64,000 bases of DNA from Edwardsiella tarda ATCC 15947 = NBRC 105688 (GCF_003113495.2 NZ_CP084506.1:3286001-3350000), one strand, 5' to 3'; positions 38,465-52,055 are shown, counted from the stretch's first letter. Notes: generated by a model from the letters alone, not told the origin. Translations and numbers: made by a program.

Positions 38465-39328
38465 CTACAACGCCAGCCAGATCGCCACAAAGAGGATCAA
38501 CCCGACATAGTTATTACTCATAAAGGCCTGGAAACAGGCGGGGCGAGCACGTTTCACGATCAACCGCTGCTGGTAGACGAAGCCCCCGCCCACGAGCAGT
38601 AGCCCCCAATAATAGACGGCGCCAAGCGGGTTCAATCGGCCCACCCACAATAGCAGCAGCAACGTCGCCAACTGTAGCAGAGCGACGATCAGGCGATCGT
38701 AACGACCAAATAGGATCGCCGTCGACTTGATGCCAATGCGCAGATCATCGTCGCGATCCACCATCGCATATTGGGTATCGTAAGCCACCGTCCAGCAAAT
38801 ATTAGCCGCGAAGAGTAGCCAACAGCTCAACGGCAGGCTCTCACTCACCGCCGCATAGGCCATCGGTATCGACCAGCCGAAGGCCATCCCCAGGATGACT
38901 TGCGGCAGGTGGGTAAAACGCTTCATGAAGGGGTAAATCCAGGCTAGCGTCAATGCCGCCACTGACAGCCAAATCGTCAAGGCGTTCAACGTCAGCACCA
39001 GCGCAAACGACAGCGCCACCAGTAAGACAAATAGCGCCTTAGCCTCCCGCACGGAGAGCGCCCCGCTGGGCAGTGGCCGCTGGCAGGTCCGTTTCACATG
39101 TCCATCAAAGTTGCGATCGGCGAAGTCATTGATGACGCAGCCGGCAGCACGCATAAAGAAGACGCCACCGGTGAAGACCAATAGCAACTTCACGTCAGGG
39201 ATCCCGCCCCCCGCGAGCCATAGCGCCCAGTAGGTCGGCCACAACAACAGCAACGATCCTATCGGCTTATCGATACGCATCAGGCGGCAATAGGCCAACC
39301 ACTTGCCTTGGGTCATGACTCCCTCCAC
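38465..39328 (-). CDS. ubiA: 4-hydroxybenzoate octaprenyltransferase UbiA
   Basis: Membrane prenyltransferase of 287 residues (E. coli 290) that attaches the polyprenyl tail to 4-hydroxybenzoate in ubiquinone synthesis. Both aspartate-rich Mg-diphosphate motifs are present: [14 protein letters not shown] and [12 protein letters not shown]. The start given is GTG, aligning with the E. coli Met-Glu N-terminus; an ATG four codons later, also with a good ribosome binding site, is a real alternative. It follows ubiC by 25 bp on the same strand, forming the ubiCA operon. Confidence 0.94.
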   Translation of the reverse strand: MEGVMTQGKWLAYCRLMRIDKPIGSLLLLWPTYWALWLAGGGIPDVKLLLVFTGGVFFMRAAGCVINDFADRNFDGHVKRTCQRPLPSGALSVREAKALFVLLVALSFALVLTLNALTIWLSVAALTLAWIYPFMKRFTHLPQVILGMAFGWSIPMAYAAVSESLPLSCWLLFAANICWTVAYDTQYAMVDRDDDLRIGIKSTAILFGRYDRLIVALLQLATLLLLLWVGRLNPLGAVYYWGLLLVGGGFVYQQRLIVKRARPACFQAFMSNNYVGLILFVAIWLAL

Positions 39329-39353
39329 GTCTTACTCCCTCCGCTCATGGATA

Positions 39354-39860
39354 TTATCGGTCATACATCGGTGCATCCGCTAAAAAAAGCTCTGTCAGCA
39401 ATAACAACTGGCCGGAGACACGCAGACGACTACTGCGTGCCCACAACCGACCCTGACTCCCGACCAGGATCGCCTCACGTTGTAAGGGAATGCCACTGAA
39501 TAGGTAGCGCCCCAAGGGCGTATTCCCCAAGCGACGCAATGCCTGCCCCTCGCCCGCTAGCGTCTGTGCGGGCGTCAAGGTCCGGCCAAATAGCCACGGC
39601 TCCCCATCGCCACACAAACAGACCTCTCGCAACCAGTAGGCCTCGCCCTGCGGCAGTTGTGCACACTCGTGATCGCTCAGTTGTGTGGCGGCGACCCACG
39701 CTTCGCGCAGTACCCTCACCTCGAGATGAGTACAATGCTGCTCCAAACGATGGGTCATCGACCCCGACTCCGCCAACCAGCTACGGTACTCGGCAGGCAG
39801 CGTGACCTGCTCCAACGGCAGCCAGCACCGCACCTGCAATGGCTCCGATTGTTCCGCCAT
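39354..39860 (-). CDS. ubiC: Chorismate pyruvate-lyase UbiC
   Basis: First committed step of ubiquinone synthesis: chorismate to 4-hydroxybenzoate plus pyruvate, in the cytoplasm. The 168-residue protein (E. coli 165) has the family stretches GSMTHRLEQHC, VLREAWVAAT, TLTPAQTLAGEG and LGRYLFSG. The ATG used lies ten codons inside a longer frame starting with GTG and gives the expected length. Co-directional with ubiA. Confidence 0.93.
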   Translation of the reverse strand: MAEQSEPLQVRCWLPLEQVTLPAEYRSWLAESGSMTHRLEQHCTHLEVRVLREAWVAATQLSDHECAQLPQGEAYWLREVCLCGDGEPWLFGRTLTPAQTLAGEGQALRRLGNTPLGRYLFSGIPLQREAILVGSQGRLWARSSRLRVSGQLLLLTELFLADAPMYDR

Positions 39861-40349
39861 GCCGTAAACCTCATCCTCACGCCATACCACTTAGAGACGG
39901 CATCCAGTCAGCCAAATTTCGCCTCAGTGTACCCCAGATTAGGCAGTTGAGGCAGTATTGCAGCAATCCATGACCATTCACTTAACAATCTTCATAGCAA
40001 AAGACAACAATCGAGTAAAAATTACGGTGTGGCCGGACACGCACGCCCCCGCCAGCATGCCACAGCCCTGCGAGGCATCAAGCGGCCAGGTTGCTGCCAA
40101 CACAAATAAGGGACGAGCGATAGCGTGACGGAGATAAGAGGTGGCGTAGCGGGATAACATATTGGGAAGACAACAGGGTAAGCGCTGCGCAAGCAACTGG
40201 GGGCAAGGCGATAAGCCGTCGTATACCGCGTCCCGGCGGGCGCGCAGATGTGGCCTCTCAGCCGTGATGTAAAAAAAGGTGCGCAAGCGCGCACCAGTCA
40301 TCAAGCCACATCCGTAACGTAGTGTGGTAGGAGGCTCGCCACCTACCGG
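39861..40349. other. Gap between ubiC and malM
   Basis: These 489 bp contain the ubiC promoter (minus strand) and, at the right, the terminator of the malK-lamB-malM transcript. No gene is convincing; a 108-codon open frame on the minus strand has no family features. The yjbI-like gene found here in E. coli is absent. Confidence 0.6.
40271..40295 (-). terminator. Rho-independent terminator of the malK-lamB-malM operon
   Basis: On the minus strand GGTGCGC-gctt-GCGCACC is followed by TTTTTTT, 55 bp after the malM stop. Confidence 0.9.
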
Positions 40350-41276
40350 TTAACCCTTGCCTTTTACGCTGCGGATAAAGGTTTCCCGGGCCGTGGTCGA
40401 CCCGAGACGCTCCGCTTCATTCATCAAACGTAACGCCTTATCGATGTTGCCCTGACGCACTGCGCTACGAATACTCTGGTCGAAGTAAGCTGCGGTCTCG
40501 GCCAACATCGGCTCACTCGGTGGCGCCATACTCGCTGGGGCGCTCTGTGGCGCGCCGTTCGCCGACGACTGGCCGCCGACCACCACATCGGCCGGGGTAT
40601 CGCCACTCGGCAGCAGTGCCCCGATCATCACGTTGCCACTTTGCCGCTCCACGCGTGCCTGAATGGTTAACACCCCTTGTGCCGCATGGCTGGCATAAGG
40701 ATCGGGAATATCCGGTACCGCATTGCCGACACCGGCCGCATAGGCCTTGGCCGGGTTGACCATCTGTGTCTTAGTCGTGAGATCCTGACGCGTGGTGTAA
40801 ATCAGCAAATAGATCTGCTGTTGCCCCAACACCGGCGTCAATTTCATCGTCCCCTCTAGCCGGTCACCGCTCATCACGCCGGGCTGACGGTAGGTAAAAT
40901 AGCTGCCCGGATAGTAGGCCGCCGGGCGCAGGTGCTGGTCGAGCACCAACACATTGGGAACATAGAGCTGCTTATTATGTAAGCGGCTACTGAGGGTAAT
41001 CTCCAGTGAGCCACGATTCGCCGGTAAGGCCAGGGCCGCGACCGCGCCCTGAATTTCCCCCTGGTTGAGGGTTTGACTCTGTGGCCCTAGGGTAATGGTC
41101 GTGTCCGTCGGCGGTGTCAGCGGTTGCCAGTGCAGCGATTGCAATGTGGCGTGACTTAATTCAGGCGCGGCGGCGACATCCGTCGGTTGCAGCGTATCGG
41201 CCAGCGCTGGCAGGCTGGCGCAGAGCGCACAGGCCAACAACACGCCGCGAGTAATGCGGTTCACGGTATTTTTCAT
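40350..41276 (-). CDS. malM: Maltose operon periplasmic protein MalM
   Basis: A 308-residue periplasmic protein with a signal peptide (residues 1-26, ending PALA before DT). MalM is encoded at the end of the malK-lamB operon in enterobacteria; its precise role is unknown, though interaction with maltoporin and carbohydrate binding is reported for the family. The N-terminal half contains the conserved LHWQPLTPPTD, and LPANRGSLEITLSS. A linker rich in Ala, Pro and Ser (about 235-255) precedes a helical C-terminal part (YFDQSIRSAVRQGNIDKALRLMNEAE). Confidence 0.92.
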   Translation of the reverse strand: MKNTVNRITRGVLLACALCASLPALADTLQPTDVAAAPELSHATLQSLHWQPLTPPTDTTITLGPQSQTLNQGEIQGAVAALALPANRGSLEITLSSRLHNKQLYVPNVLVLDQHLRPAAYYPGSYFTYRQPGVMSGDRLEGTMKLTPVLGQQQIYLLIYTTRQDLTTKTQMVNPAKAYAAGVGNAVPDIPDPYASHAAQGVLTIQARVERQSGNVMIGALLPSGDTPADVVVGGQSSANGAPQSAPASMAPPSEPMLAETAAYFDQSIRSAVRQGNIDKALRLMNEAERLGSTTARETFIRSVKGKG

Positions 41277-41317
41277 CGTTATTATTCCTTTGTCATACGC
41301 AGAACGTACTTACGCGC

Positions 41318-41347
41318 CGGCCGGTATCAGGCAAGCGATACCGGCCG
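41318..41347. repeat. Intercistronic hairpin between lamB and malM
   Basis: Perfect 11-bp inverted repeat CGGCCGGTATC with an 8-nt loop (AGGCAAGC). It has no T tract, so it is more likely an mRNA 3' stabiliser or partial terminator than a full stop. A REP/BIME element occupies the equivalent gap in E. coli. Confidence 0.8.
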
Positions 41348-41385
41348 AGCAATCTGGGCGGAGCACAAGGCACCGCCTCAGCCTA

Positions 41386-42693
<1,308 letters not shown>

Positions 42694-42791
42694 TTATTAC
42701 TTTTCAATGCGTTATTGCAGGGTTGACACTCAACGGCGCTCTCCCTCCTCTCTCGGCCAACCTCAGCCCCTTGCCATCGAGGGAAAGAGAA

Positions 42792-43901
42792 TCAAACGCC
42801 CGGCTCCTGATACAGCCGCCGACAGGCGCTACCATCCTCGCGAAATAGATGACAGCGCTCCGCCGGCAATCCGATGGCCAGCGTGGCGCCCTCATCGACC
42901 AGAGCCACGTCGTTCTGGCGATACACCAGGTTTTGCCGCAACGCCGGAATCTGAATATGGATCTGGGTTTCGTTGCCCAGTTGCTCGACCACCTGCACCT
43001 CACCCGAGAGGGACACCTCCGCCTGATCGCTGGGCACCAGGTGCTCGGGGCGGATCCCTAACGACAGGTTGCTACCGGGGCGCAGTCCCTCCCCCTCTAC
43101 CGGCAACCAGATAAGCTGGCCATTGGGGAGTTCGACCCGAACCCGCTCCATCTGCGCCTCGTTAACCTTGACGGGCAGGAAGTTCATCTTGGGCGAGCCG
43201 ATAAAACCGGCGACAAAGCGGTCGGCGGGATAGTGATACAACTCGAGGGGACGACCGATCTGCGCGATACGGCCGGCGTCCAATACCACGATCTTGTCGG
43301 CGAGGGTCATCGCCTCAACCTGATCGTGAGTGACATAAATCATGGTGCGATTCAGGCGCTTATGCAGGCGGGAGATCTCGATGCGCATCTGTACCCGTAA
43401 TGCGGCATCCAGGTTGGAGAGCGGCTCATCGAGCAGAAACACATCCGGCTCTGCCACCAGGGTGCGCCCGATCGCCACACGCTGACGCTGACCACCGGAG
43501 AGTGCCTTAGGACGACGATCCAACAGGTGGGCCAGTTGCAGGATCTCGGCCACCTGATTCACGCGTTGTTGGATCACTGACTTACTCACACCAGCCAGCT
43601 TAAGGCCGAAAGACATATTGTCCGCCACCGACAGATGGGGATAGAGGGCGTAAGATTGGAATACCATGCCGATGCCGCGCTTCGCCGGCGGTACGTCGTT
43701 CATGCGGATGCCGCCGATATGCAGATCGCCGGAGGTAATGTCCTCCAGCCCGGCAATCATGCGCAGTAATGTCGACTTGCCGCAACCTGACGGCCCGACG
43801 AACACCACGAACTCGCCATCGTCAATATCCAGGTTGATATCCCGGGAGATCACGGCCTCACCGTACGCCTTATACACATTACGCAGTGATACGTTCGCCA
43901 T
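42792..43901 (-). CDS. malK: Maltose/maltodextrin ABC transporter ATPase MalK
   Basis: ATP-binding subunit of 369 residues (E. coli 371) driving MalFGK2. Walker A is GPSGCGKST, the signature is LSGGQRQRV, Walker B is [13 protein letters not shown], and the switch histidine is in IYVTHDQ. Residues beyond about 235 form the regulatory domain that binds MalT and enzyme IIA-Glc ([11 protein letters not shown]). The frame runs 43 codons further upstream, but the ATG used follows AGGAG and gives the family start MANVSLRNV. First gene of malK-lamB-malM, divergent from malE. Confidence 0.96.
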   Translation of the reverse strand: MANVSLRNVYKAYGEAVISRDINLDIDDGEFVVFVGPSGCGKSTLLRMIAGLEDITSGDLHIGGIRMNDVPPAKRGIGMVFQSYALYPHLSVADNMSFGLKLAGVSKSVIQQRVNQVAEILQLAHLLDRRPKALSGGQRQRVAIGRTLVAEPDVFLLDEPLSNLDAALRVQMRIEISRLHKRLNRTMIYVTHDQVEAMTLADKIVVLDAGRIAQIGRPLELYHYPADRFVAGFIGSPKMNFLPVKVNEAQMERVRVELPNGQLIWLPVEGEGLRPGSNLSLGIRPEHLVPSDQAEVSLSGEVQVVEQLGNETQIHIQIPALRQNLVYRQNDVALVDEGATLAIGLPAERCHLFREDGSACRRLYQEPGV

Positions 43902-43951
43902 GCGCCGCTCCTGTCCGTTACAAAGTGGTGGCCACAGCGCGCCTCGCAAGG

Positions 43952-43961
43952 GGGGAGGCGG
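43952..43961 (+). promoter_or_regulatory. MalT-like box 1
   Basis: GGGGAGGCGG, nine of ten matches to the MalT box, 51 bp from the malK start. Confidence 0.45.
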
Positions 43962-44057
43962 AAAGAGAAACACACTGCGCCTGATTGAATGCTGTCGATG
44001 GTGCGTGAAAAACGTCCATGCTGGGATCATCCATCCACGCTTTTTTGCTGGCGGAGG

Positions 44058-44067
44058 GGGTAGGAGG
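44058..44067 (+). promoter_or_regulatory. MalT-like box 2
   Basis: GGGTAGGAGG, nine of ten matches to the MalT consensus, in the middle of the divergent region. Confidence 0.45.
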
Positions 44068-44178
44068 ATAGCGACAGGCGTGGCGCGGGGCGGGATGGCG
44101 TTCTAAGGGCGGAATCGTGATCCTGACTGCAAAATCAATCCAGAGATTTTGCGCTATCCCCCACAGATCACCAATTTG

Positions 44179-44194
44179 TGTTAAGCAGATCACA
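44179..44194 (+). promoter_or_regulatory. CRP-like site in the mal region
   Basis: TGTTA-AGCAGA-TCACA matches TGTGA-N6-TCACA at nine of ten positions. It lies between MalT-like boxes 2 and 3, the kind of interleaving known from the E. coli malK-malE promoters. Confidence 0.55.
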
Positions 44195-44219
44195 AGAAAG
44201 GCCTACAGGGCGTAGAGCG

Positions 44220-44229
44220 GGGGAGGATG
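44220..44229 (+). promoter_or_regulatory. MalT-like box 3
   Basis: GGGGAGGATG, nine of ten matches to the MalT consensus, about 165 bp upstream of malE. Confidence 0.45.
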
Positions 44230-44393
44230 AGAATTAGCGGGCGCTCGCTGACTATGGCAGCACATCGGAGCTCGCGCCTCCCGGTCATAGGCCGACACGC
44301 GGCTACAGCCCCATGAACGCAGCGTACGATGTGGTTCCGCCGCTTGGCGGCCCGCGCTCGTCATTTCCCCGACAGGACTACAAGGACTGCACT

Positions 44394-45587
44394 ATGACAA
44401 AGAAATCCACGCTAAAAACCATCGCGCTCAGCGCCCTGGCCACGCTGCTCGTGTCCGGGCCGGCGTTAGCCAAGATCGAAGAGGGTAAGCTGGTCATTTG
44501 GATCAACGGTGACAAGGGCTACAACGGGCTGGCCGAGGTGGGTAAGAAGTTCGAGCAGGATACCGGCATCAAGGTCACGATCGAGCATCCCGATAAGTTA
44601 GAAGAGAAGTTCCCGCAGGTCGCGGCCACCGGTGACGGCCCAGACATCATCTTCTGGGCACACGACCGTTTCGGCGGTTACGCCCAATCCGGCCTGCTGG
44701 CCGAAATCCACCCTTCCAAGGCGTTCCAAGACAAACTCTATCCCTTCACCTGGGATGCGGTACGCTATAACGGCAAGCTGATCGCCTACCCGATCGCCGT
44801 CGAGGCCTTGTCGCTGATCTATAACAAGGACATCCTACCGAATCCGCCGAAGAGCTGGGAAGAGATCCCGGCGCTCGACAAGAAGCTGCGCGCCGAAGGT
44901 AAGAGCGCCATCATGTGGAACCTGCAAGAGCCCTACTTCACCTGGCCGCTGATCGCCGCAGATGGGGGCTATGCCTTTAAATATACCAATGGCCATTACG
45001 ACATCCAGAATGTCGGCGTCGATAACGCCGGTTCCCGCGCGGGCCTCCAGTTCCTGGTCGATCTGGTGAAGAATAAGCACATTAACGCCGATACCGACTA
45101 CTCCATCGCCGAAGCCGCCTTTAACAAAGGGCAGACTGCGATGACCATTAACGGGCCGTGGGCCTGGTCTAACATCGAGAAGAGCGGCGTCAACTATGGC
45201 GTCACCCTGCTGCCGACCTTCAAGGGTCACCCCTCTAAACCCTTCGTCGGGGTCTTGAGTGCCGGGATCAATGCGGCCAGCCCGAACAAAGAGTTGGCGA
45301 CGGAGTTCATCGAAAACTATCTGTTGACCGACAGTGGCCTGGCCATGGTCAACCAGGATAAACCGCTGGGTGCCGTGGCGCTGAAGTCTTACCAGCAGGT
45401 GCTGGAGAAGGATCCGCGCATCGCAGCCACCATGCAGAACGCCCAGAAGGGTGAGATCATGCCGAACATCCCGCAGATGAGCGCCTTCTGGTACGCCGAG
45501 CGTGCGGCGATCATCAACGCCATCAACGGTCGCCAGAGTGTCGCGCAGGCCCTGGAAAGCGCCAAGGAGCGTATCACTAAGAAGTAA
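44394..45587 (+). CDS. malE: Maltose/maltodextrin-binding periplasmic protein MalE
   Basis: High-affinity binding protein of 397 residues (E. coli 396). Signal peptide residues 1-26 end PALA before [20 protein letters not shown], as in E. coli. The ligand-site regions [32 protein letters not shown] and [13 protein letters not shown] are conserved. It delivers maltose to MalFGK2 and to the Tar receptor. An upstream in-frame ATG is rejected; the one used follows AAGGA. First gene of malEFG. Confidence 0.97.
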   Translation: MTKKSTLKTIALSALATLLVSGPALAKIEEGKLVIWINGDKGYNGLAEVGKKFEQDTGIKVTIEHPDKLEEKFPQVAATGDGPDIIFWAHDRFGGYAQSGLLAEIHPSKAFQDKLYPFTWDAVRYNGKLIAYPIAVEALSLIYNKDILPNPPKSWEEIPALDKKLRAEGKSAIMWNLQEPYFTWPLIAADGGYAFKYTNGHYDIQNVGVDNAGSRAGLQFLVDLVKNKHINADTDYSIAEAAFNKGQTAMTINGPWAWSNIEKSGVNYGVTLLPTFKGHPSKPFVGVLSAGINAASPNKELATEFIENYLLTDSGLAMVNQDKPLGAVALKSYQQVLEKDPRIAATMQNAQKGEIMPNIPQMSAFWYAERAAIINAINGRQSVAQALESAKERITKK

Positions 45588-45598
45588 ACCGAGGTTGA

Positions 45599-45641
45599 CC
45601 CGCCGCGCGTGTACCTGTCCCCCGCAGGTCACGACGGCGGG
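45599..45641 (+). repeat. Intercistronic hairpin between malE and malF
   Basis: Nested inverted repeats CCCGCCG...CGGCGGG (outer) and ACCTG...CAGGT (inner) form a stem-loop starting 11 bp after the malE stop. E. coli has a REP hairpin here that protects malE mRNA and lowers malF expression; a similar role is inferred. Confidence 0.7.
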
Positions 45642-45726
45642 CTCATCCCCATCGCATTAACCCGCTGCCAAAAGCGCCCTTTCGGCGCGCCGTCACCGGT
45701 GTGGCAAGTAGAATGAGGGCGTGCCC

Positions 45727-47298
45727 ATGTCACTATCCCAAACTGAATATCCAGCCGCCGAACCCCGCCGGCTCTGCCTACGCAATGGGTTAAAATGGCT
45801 GGCGGTCGGCATACTCACGCTAGTAACCGGCTACCTGACCGTGGTTATGTATTCCCAAGGGGAATATTTATTCGCCATGCTGACCCTGATCCTGTTGGGA
45901 AGCGGGCTGTATATCTTCGCCAATCGCCGCACCTATGCCTGGCGTTATGTCTATCCAGGCATGGCGGGGATGGGGCTGTTCGTCCTGTTCCCGCTGATCT
46001 GTACTATCGCTATCGCGTTTACCAACTACAGCAGCACCAACCAGCTCAGCCAGGAGCGGGCCCAGTCTGTCTTATTACAACGCATGTTCACCAGTGGGCA
46101 GGTCTATGGCTTTCACCTGTATCCTGACGGTGACAATTGGCGTCTGCTGCTGAACGATGCCCAGAGCGGCCAACACTACCTTTCCGCCCCCTTCAACCTG
46201 GCGAAAGATGATCAGCACATTGCCATGACGGCGGTCGATCAGGCGCCGCAGGGCCAAGCCGCGACGCTACGCGTCGTCACCCAGCACCGTCAGTCGCTTA
46301 ACTCCCTGGTCGCCCTACTCCCCGATGGCGCCCAGTTGCGCATGAGCTCGCTGCGCCAGTTCGCCGCCAGCCGCCCGCTCTATACCTTGGGTGAGGACGG
46401 TCAGAGTCTGACGGATAACCAGAGTGGCATCACCTATCGCCCCAACCTAGAGAGCGGCTTCTATCAGGCGGTCAATGCCGAGGGTGACTGGCGCAGTGAG
46501 CGCCTCAGTCCGGGCTTCACCGTCTCCACGGGCTGGAAAAACTTCCTGCGGGTCGTTAACGATGAAGGCATCCGCCAGCCCTTCATCAGCATCTTTATCT
46601 GGACGATCATCTTCTCCGTACTCACGGTCGTATTCACCGTCGCCGTCGGTATGGTTCTGGCTTGTGTGGTGCAATGGGAGTCACTGCGTGGACGCGCGCT
46701 CTACCGCGTCATGTTGATCCTCCCCTATGCGGTACCTGCGTTCATCTCGATCCTGATCTTCAAAGGGCTATTCAACCAGAGCTTCGGTGAGATCAACATG
46801 ATGCTCAGCCAACTGTTCGGCATTCGCCCGGCCTGGTTCAGCGATCCGCTTACGGCTAAGTGTATGATCCTGATCGTCAATACCTGGTTGGGCTATCCCT
46901 ACATGATGATCCTGTGCATGGGGCTGCTTAAGGCGATCCCGGAGGATCTGTATGAAGCCTCGGCGATGGATGGTGCTGGCCCGTTGCAAAACTTCTTCCG
47001 TATCACCTTGCCGATGCTCATCAAACCGCTGACACCGCTGATGATCGCCAGCTTCGCCTTTAACTTTAACAACTTCGTTCTGATCCAGTTGTTAACCAAT
47101 GGCGGACCGGACATGCTCGGCACCTCGACGCCGGCCGGTTATACCGACCTGCTGGTCAGCTACACCTACCGTATCGCCTTCGAAGGCGGCGGCGGGCAGG
47201 ACTTTGGCCTGGCGGCCGCCATCGCCACCCTGATCTTCCTGTTGGTCGGTGCGTTGGCCATCCTCAACCTGAAAGCCAGCAAAATGAATTTTGACTAA
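45727..47298 (+). CDS. malF: Maltose ABC transporter permease MalF
   Basis: Inner-membrane permease of 523 residues (E. coli 514) with eight expected helices and the large periplasmic P2 loop (about residues 95-275) characteristic of enterobacterial MalF. The EAA loop that docks on MalK reads [19 protein letters not shown]. An in-frame GTG two codons earlier exists, but the ATG has better spacing from GAGGG. malG begins 14 bp after its stop. Confidence 0.95.
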   Translation: MSLSQTEYPAAEPRRLCLRNGLKWLAVGILTLVTGYLTVVMYSQGEYLFAMLTLILLGSGLYIFANRRTYAWRYVYPGMAGMGLFVLFPLICTIAIAFTNYSSTNQLSQERAQSVLLQRMFTSGQVYGFHLYPDGDNWRLLLNDAQSGQHYLSAPFNLAKDDQHIAMTAVDQAPQGQAATLRVVTQHRQSLNSLVALLPDGAQLRMSSLRQFAASRPLYTLGEDGQSLTDNQSGITYRPNLESGFYQAVNAEGDWRSERLSPGFTVSTGWKNFLRVVNDEGIRQPFISIFIWTIIFSVLTVVFTVAVGMVLACVVQWESLRGRALYRVMLILPYAVPAFISILIFKGLFNQSFGEINMMLSQLFGIRPAWFSDPLTAKCMILIVNTWLGYPYMMILCMGLLKAIPEDLYEASAMDGAGPLQNFFRITLPMLIKPLTPLMIASFAFNFNNFVLIQLLTNGGPDMLGTSTPAGYTDLLVSYTYRIAFEGGGGQDFGLAAAIATLIFLLVGALAILNLKASKMNFD

Positions 47299-47312
47299 GG
47301 AGGCGTCTGATT

Positions 47313-48203
47313 ATGGCCATGGTTCAACCCCAATCCCTGCGCTATCGCCTGTGGCTGACTCATCTGCTGATGATCCTGTTCATCGCGTTGATCATGTTTC
47401 CGCTGCTGATGGTCATCGCCATTTCACTGCGCCCCGGTAACTTCGCCACCGGTAGTCTGATCCCGGATACCATCTCCTGGGAGCACTGGAAGCTGGCGCT
47501 GGGCATCAGCGTGACCGGGCCGGACGGCAGCGTGACGCCGCCGCCCTTCCCCGTGCTGCTGTGGCTATGGAACTCGATCAAGGTCGCGGTGACCACCGCC
47601 ATCGGCATCCTGGCGCTCTCCACCACCTGCGCCTATGCCTTTGCCCGTATGAAGTTCCGCGGTAAGTCCTCTCTATTGAAAGGGATGTTGATTTTCCAGA
47701 TGTTCCCGGCGGTACTGTCGTTGGTCGCGTTGTACGCCCTCTTCGATCGCATCGGCCAGTATGTACCGTTCCTCGGCTTGAATACGCTGGGCGGGGTGAT
47801 CTTCGCTTACATGGGGGGTATCGCGCTGCATGTCTGGACCATCAAGGGCTACTTCGAAACCATCGATGGTTCGTTGGAGGAGGCGGCGGCGTTAGATGGT
47901 GCGACGCCGTGGCAGGCATTCCGTCTGGTGCTATTGCCGCTCTCTGTGCCGATCCTGGCGGTCGTGTTCATTCTCTCCTTCATCGCCGCCATTACCGAGG
48001 TGCCTGTCGCCTCGCTGCTGCTGCGTGACGTCAACACCTACACGCTGGCGGTCGGCATGCAACAGTACCTCAATCCACAAAACTATCTCTGGGGCGATTT
48101 CGCCGCGGCAGCGGTTCTCTCCGCACTGCCGATCACCGCGGTCTTCCTGCTGGCGCAGCGTTGGCTAGTCGGTGGGCTGACCGCCGGGGGAGTGAAAGGT
48201 TAA
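47313..48203 (+). CDS. malG: Maltose ABC transporter permease MalG
   Basis: Second permease subunit, 296 residues as in E. coli, with six helices and the EAA loop [17 protein letters not shown]. The C-terminal tail LTAGGVKG, which reaches towards the maltose site in MalE of the E. coli complex, is conserved. Strong ribosome binding site (AAGGAGG). Last gene of malEFG, ended by a hairpin terminator. Confidence 0.96.
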   Translation: MAMVQPQSLRYRLWLTHLLMILFIALIMFPLLMVIAISLRPGNFATGSLIPDTISWEHWKLALGISVTGPDGSVTPPPFPVLLWLWNSIKVAVTTAIGILALSTTCAYAFARMKFRGKSSLLKGMLIFQMFPAVLSLVALYALFDRIGQYVPFLGLNTLGGVIFAYMGGIALHVWTIKGYFETIDGSLEEAAALDGATPWQAFRLVLLPLSVPILAVVFILSFIAAITEVPVASLLLRDVNTYTLAVGMQQYLNPQNYLWGDFAAAAVLSALPITAVFLLAQRWLVGGLTAGGVKG

Positions 48204-48243
48204 GCGTTACCCTTAAAAAAAGCAGTAACCTGTGTGCGTAACT

Positions 48244-48270
48244 GGCGGCCTACGGGCCGCCCTTTTTTTC
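48244..48270. terminator. Rho-independent terminator after malG
   Basis: GGCGGCC-tacg-GGCCGCC followed by CTTTTTTT, in the gap between convergent malG and psiE. Confidence 0.92.
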
Positions 48271-48274
48271 CTTA

Positions 48275-48682
48275 TTATTCGCGCTTCAGGCGATCGGTAT
48301 TCGCCAGATACAGTGCGATCACCAGCACCAGGATGGCGAAAGAGTAGATCAACGTATCATTCGGGCTCTCATGATCGACGATGATCAGCCGAATGATGGC
48401 CGTAATACCGATATAGATGAAGTAGCGTAACGGGAAGTGATAGCCCGACTGAAAATACTTCACGATCAGGGCAATAAACTCGAAGTAGAGGAAATAAATA
48501 ACGATCCCTTCCACCAGCATGTAGGTCGATGCGTTCTGATTGGCATCAAACAAGACGCCCGCCAACGTGACGGTTTCCTTGCCCAGAAAGATCACCAAAA
48601 TTGCCGCCAACGCTATCAGGCCGATATTCAAGATCCATTGCAACACCTTGGCCACCCGGTTGGCGTGTTCGGTTGCTGGCAT
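48275..48682 (-). CDS. psiE: Phosphate-starvation-inducible membrane protein PsiE
   Basis: Inner-membrane protein of 135 residues (E. coli 136) with four hydrophobic helices and the family stretches [28 protein letters not shown] and [19 protein letters not shown]. Function is unknown; in E. coli it responds to phosphate starvation and CRP. I see no clear Pho box upstream here. Position next to malG is as in E. coli. Start follows GAGGAG. Confidence 0.93.
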   Translation of the reverse strand: MPATEHANRVAKVLQWILNIGLIALAAILVIFLGKETVTLAGVLFDANQNASTYMLVEGIVIYFLYFEFIALIVKYFQSGYHFPLRYFIYIGITAIIRLIIVDHESPNDTLIYSFAILVLVIALYLANTDRLKRE

Positions 48683-48925
48683 AAGCTAACTCCTCGCTTG
48701 CAAAAGGCTTATAACGTGAGCTAGTTAACAATATTGCCGTTTAGCCGTCCATCCCCCAGCCACAAAAAAAGCGGGCAGTAAGCCATGGTGCAAATGACGA
48801 CGCTCGACACGCTGAGACTTGGCGCTCCAGATAACAGGGTCGATAATGATGAGAGGCCACATGGCATAACAAAAAAACCGACGCAATGCGGCGGAAAATA
48901 ACGGTTCGACAGGGATACCCATACA

Positions 48926-50173
48926 ATGCATATACTCCGACACTACTCGTTCACCCTCTGCCTGCTACTCGGCATCCTCATCGGCGGTCTGGCCGGTGTC
49001 CTGTTCGGTGAACGGGCGACACTGGTACAACCCATCGGCGAGTTATTTCTTAACCTCATGTTCGTGGTGATCGTGCCATTGGTGTTTCTCAGTATCGCCG
49101 CCTCCATCGCCGAGATGCGCCAGATGTCACGCCTGGGCAAGATCATGGGGACGGTCTTCTCGGTATTTATCGCCACCGCCCTCTTCGCCGCCCTGATCGG
49201 CTTCACCGGTACCCATCTGTTTAATCCATTCCACAATGTGGATACCCAGGCGTTGATCGCCCATCTACCGGCGGCTCCCCAGGTGCAGAGTCGGGGGCTG
49301 GGCGAGGTGATCGTCTCCACCTTTACCGTTCCCGACTTCCTGCAATTGTTTACCAAGTCGAACCTGCTACCCCTGATTGTCTTCGCCATCCTGTTCGGCC
49401 TGGCGACCGCGCTGAGCGGTGAACAGGGGCGACCGGTAGCCCAGTTTCTCAGCGCCGGTACCGCGGTTATCTTGAAAATGGTGAAGATCATCATGTACGC
49501 CGCCCCACTGGGGTTAGGCTGCTATTTCGCCGCCACCGTCGGGGCGCTCGGGCCACAGATCATCCATGGCTATCTGAACGCCTTCCTGCTCTATTTAGTG
49601 TTGACGGTGATCTACTTCTTCGGCGCCAATACCCTGTATGCCTTCATCGCCGGCGGCCGCCCCGCGATCCGCCTATTCTGGGGTAACGTGTTTACCCCGG
49701 CCATCACCGCCATCGCCACCGCCTCTAGCGCCGCCTGTATTCCCGTCAACCTGGTGGCAAGCAAGGAGATGGGCGTACCTGCCGATATCGCCGAAACGGT
49801 GATCCCGCTGGGGGCGAATACCCATAAGGATGGCTCGGTGATCGGCGGTATCATCAAGATCGTCTTCCTGTTCACCCTGTTCGGCCGCGACATGAGCGAC
49901 CCGATGAGTATTGCGGCGATCATCAGTGTCGCCTTCCTGGTCGGCGCCGTGATGGGCGCCATTCCGAGCGGCGGTATGACCGGCGAGCTGATGATCTGCG
50001 CCGTATTCGGCTTCTCTCCCGAGTTGGTCGGCACCATCATGATCATCAGCACCATCATCGACATTCCAGCGACCCTACTCAACTCCACCGGGAACACGGT
50101 ATGCGCCATGTTGGTGACCCGCTTTGTCGAAGGGAAGGCTTGGCTACAACGCCGGCTGACGATGGTCGAATAA
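48926..50173 (+). CDS. Dicarboxylate/amino acid:cation symporter (DAACS family)
   Basis: Inner-membrane secondary transporter of 415 residues with about eight helices and the two re-entrant hairpins of the GltPh/SLC1-type family: TASSAACIPVN stands at the serine-rich hairpin HP1, and IPSGGMTGELM at HP2. The usual NMDGT motif of helix 7 reads ANTHKDGSVI, and the helix 8 end is TLLNSTGN, so substrate specificity likely differs from GltP, DctA or SstT. Related proteins carry glutamate, aspartate, C4-dicarboxylates or serine; I cannot choose. Inserted between pgi and psiE relative to E. coli. The ribosome binding site (AGGGA) is weak. Confidence 0.82.
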   Translation: MHILRHYSFTLCLLLGILIGGLAGVLFGERATLVQPIGELFLNLMFVVIVPLVFLSIAASIAEMRQMSRLGKIMGTVFSVFIATALFAALIGFTGTHLFNPFHNVDTQALIAHLPAAPQVQSRGLGEVIVSTFTVPDFLQLFTKSNLLPLIVFAILFGLATALSGEQGRPVAQFLSAGTAVILKMVKIIMYAAPLGLGCYFAATVGALGPQIIHGYLNAFLLYLVLTVIYFFGANTLYAFIAGGRPAIRLFWGNVFTPAITAIATASSAACIPVNLVASKEMGVPADIAETVIPLGANTHKDGSVIGGIIKIVFLFTLFGRDMSDPMSIAAIISVAFLVGAVMGAIPSGGMTGELMICAVFGFSPELVGTIMIISTIIDIPATLLNSTGNTVCAMLVTRFVEGKAWLQRRLTMVE

Positions 50174-50189
50174 GGCCAATCTCCGACGT

Positions 50190-50217
50190 AAAAAAACCCG
50201 GACCAGTCCGGGTTTTT
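50190..50217. terminator. Bidirectional terminator between the symporter gene and pgi
   Basis: AAAAACCCGGAC-ca-GTCCGGGTTTTT, a perfect inverted repeat with U tracts on both strands, between convergent genes. Confidence 0.93.
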
Positions 50218-50243
50218 CATTGAGCGTCGCGGCGAATGTCGCG

Positions 50244-52055
<1,812 letters not shown>

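Larger units (their letters stand above)
43902..44393. promoter_or_regulatory. Divergent malK-malE regulatory region
   Basis: A 492-bp non-coding gap between the divergent maltose operons, the site of the E. coli MalT/CRP-controlled promoter pair. On the plus strand I find three MalT-like boxes (consensus GGGGAKGAGG) with one mismatch each and one CRP-like site, listed separately. No gene is visible. Confidence 0.75.

Noticed and set aside
39978..40304. 108-codon minus-strand frame between ubiC and malM
   Set aside because: It contains the malM operon terminator hairpin and has no recognisable protein features.
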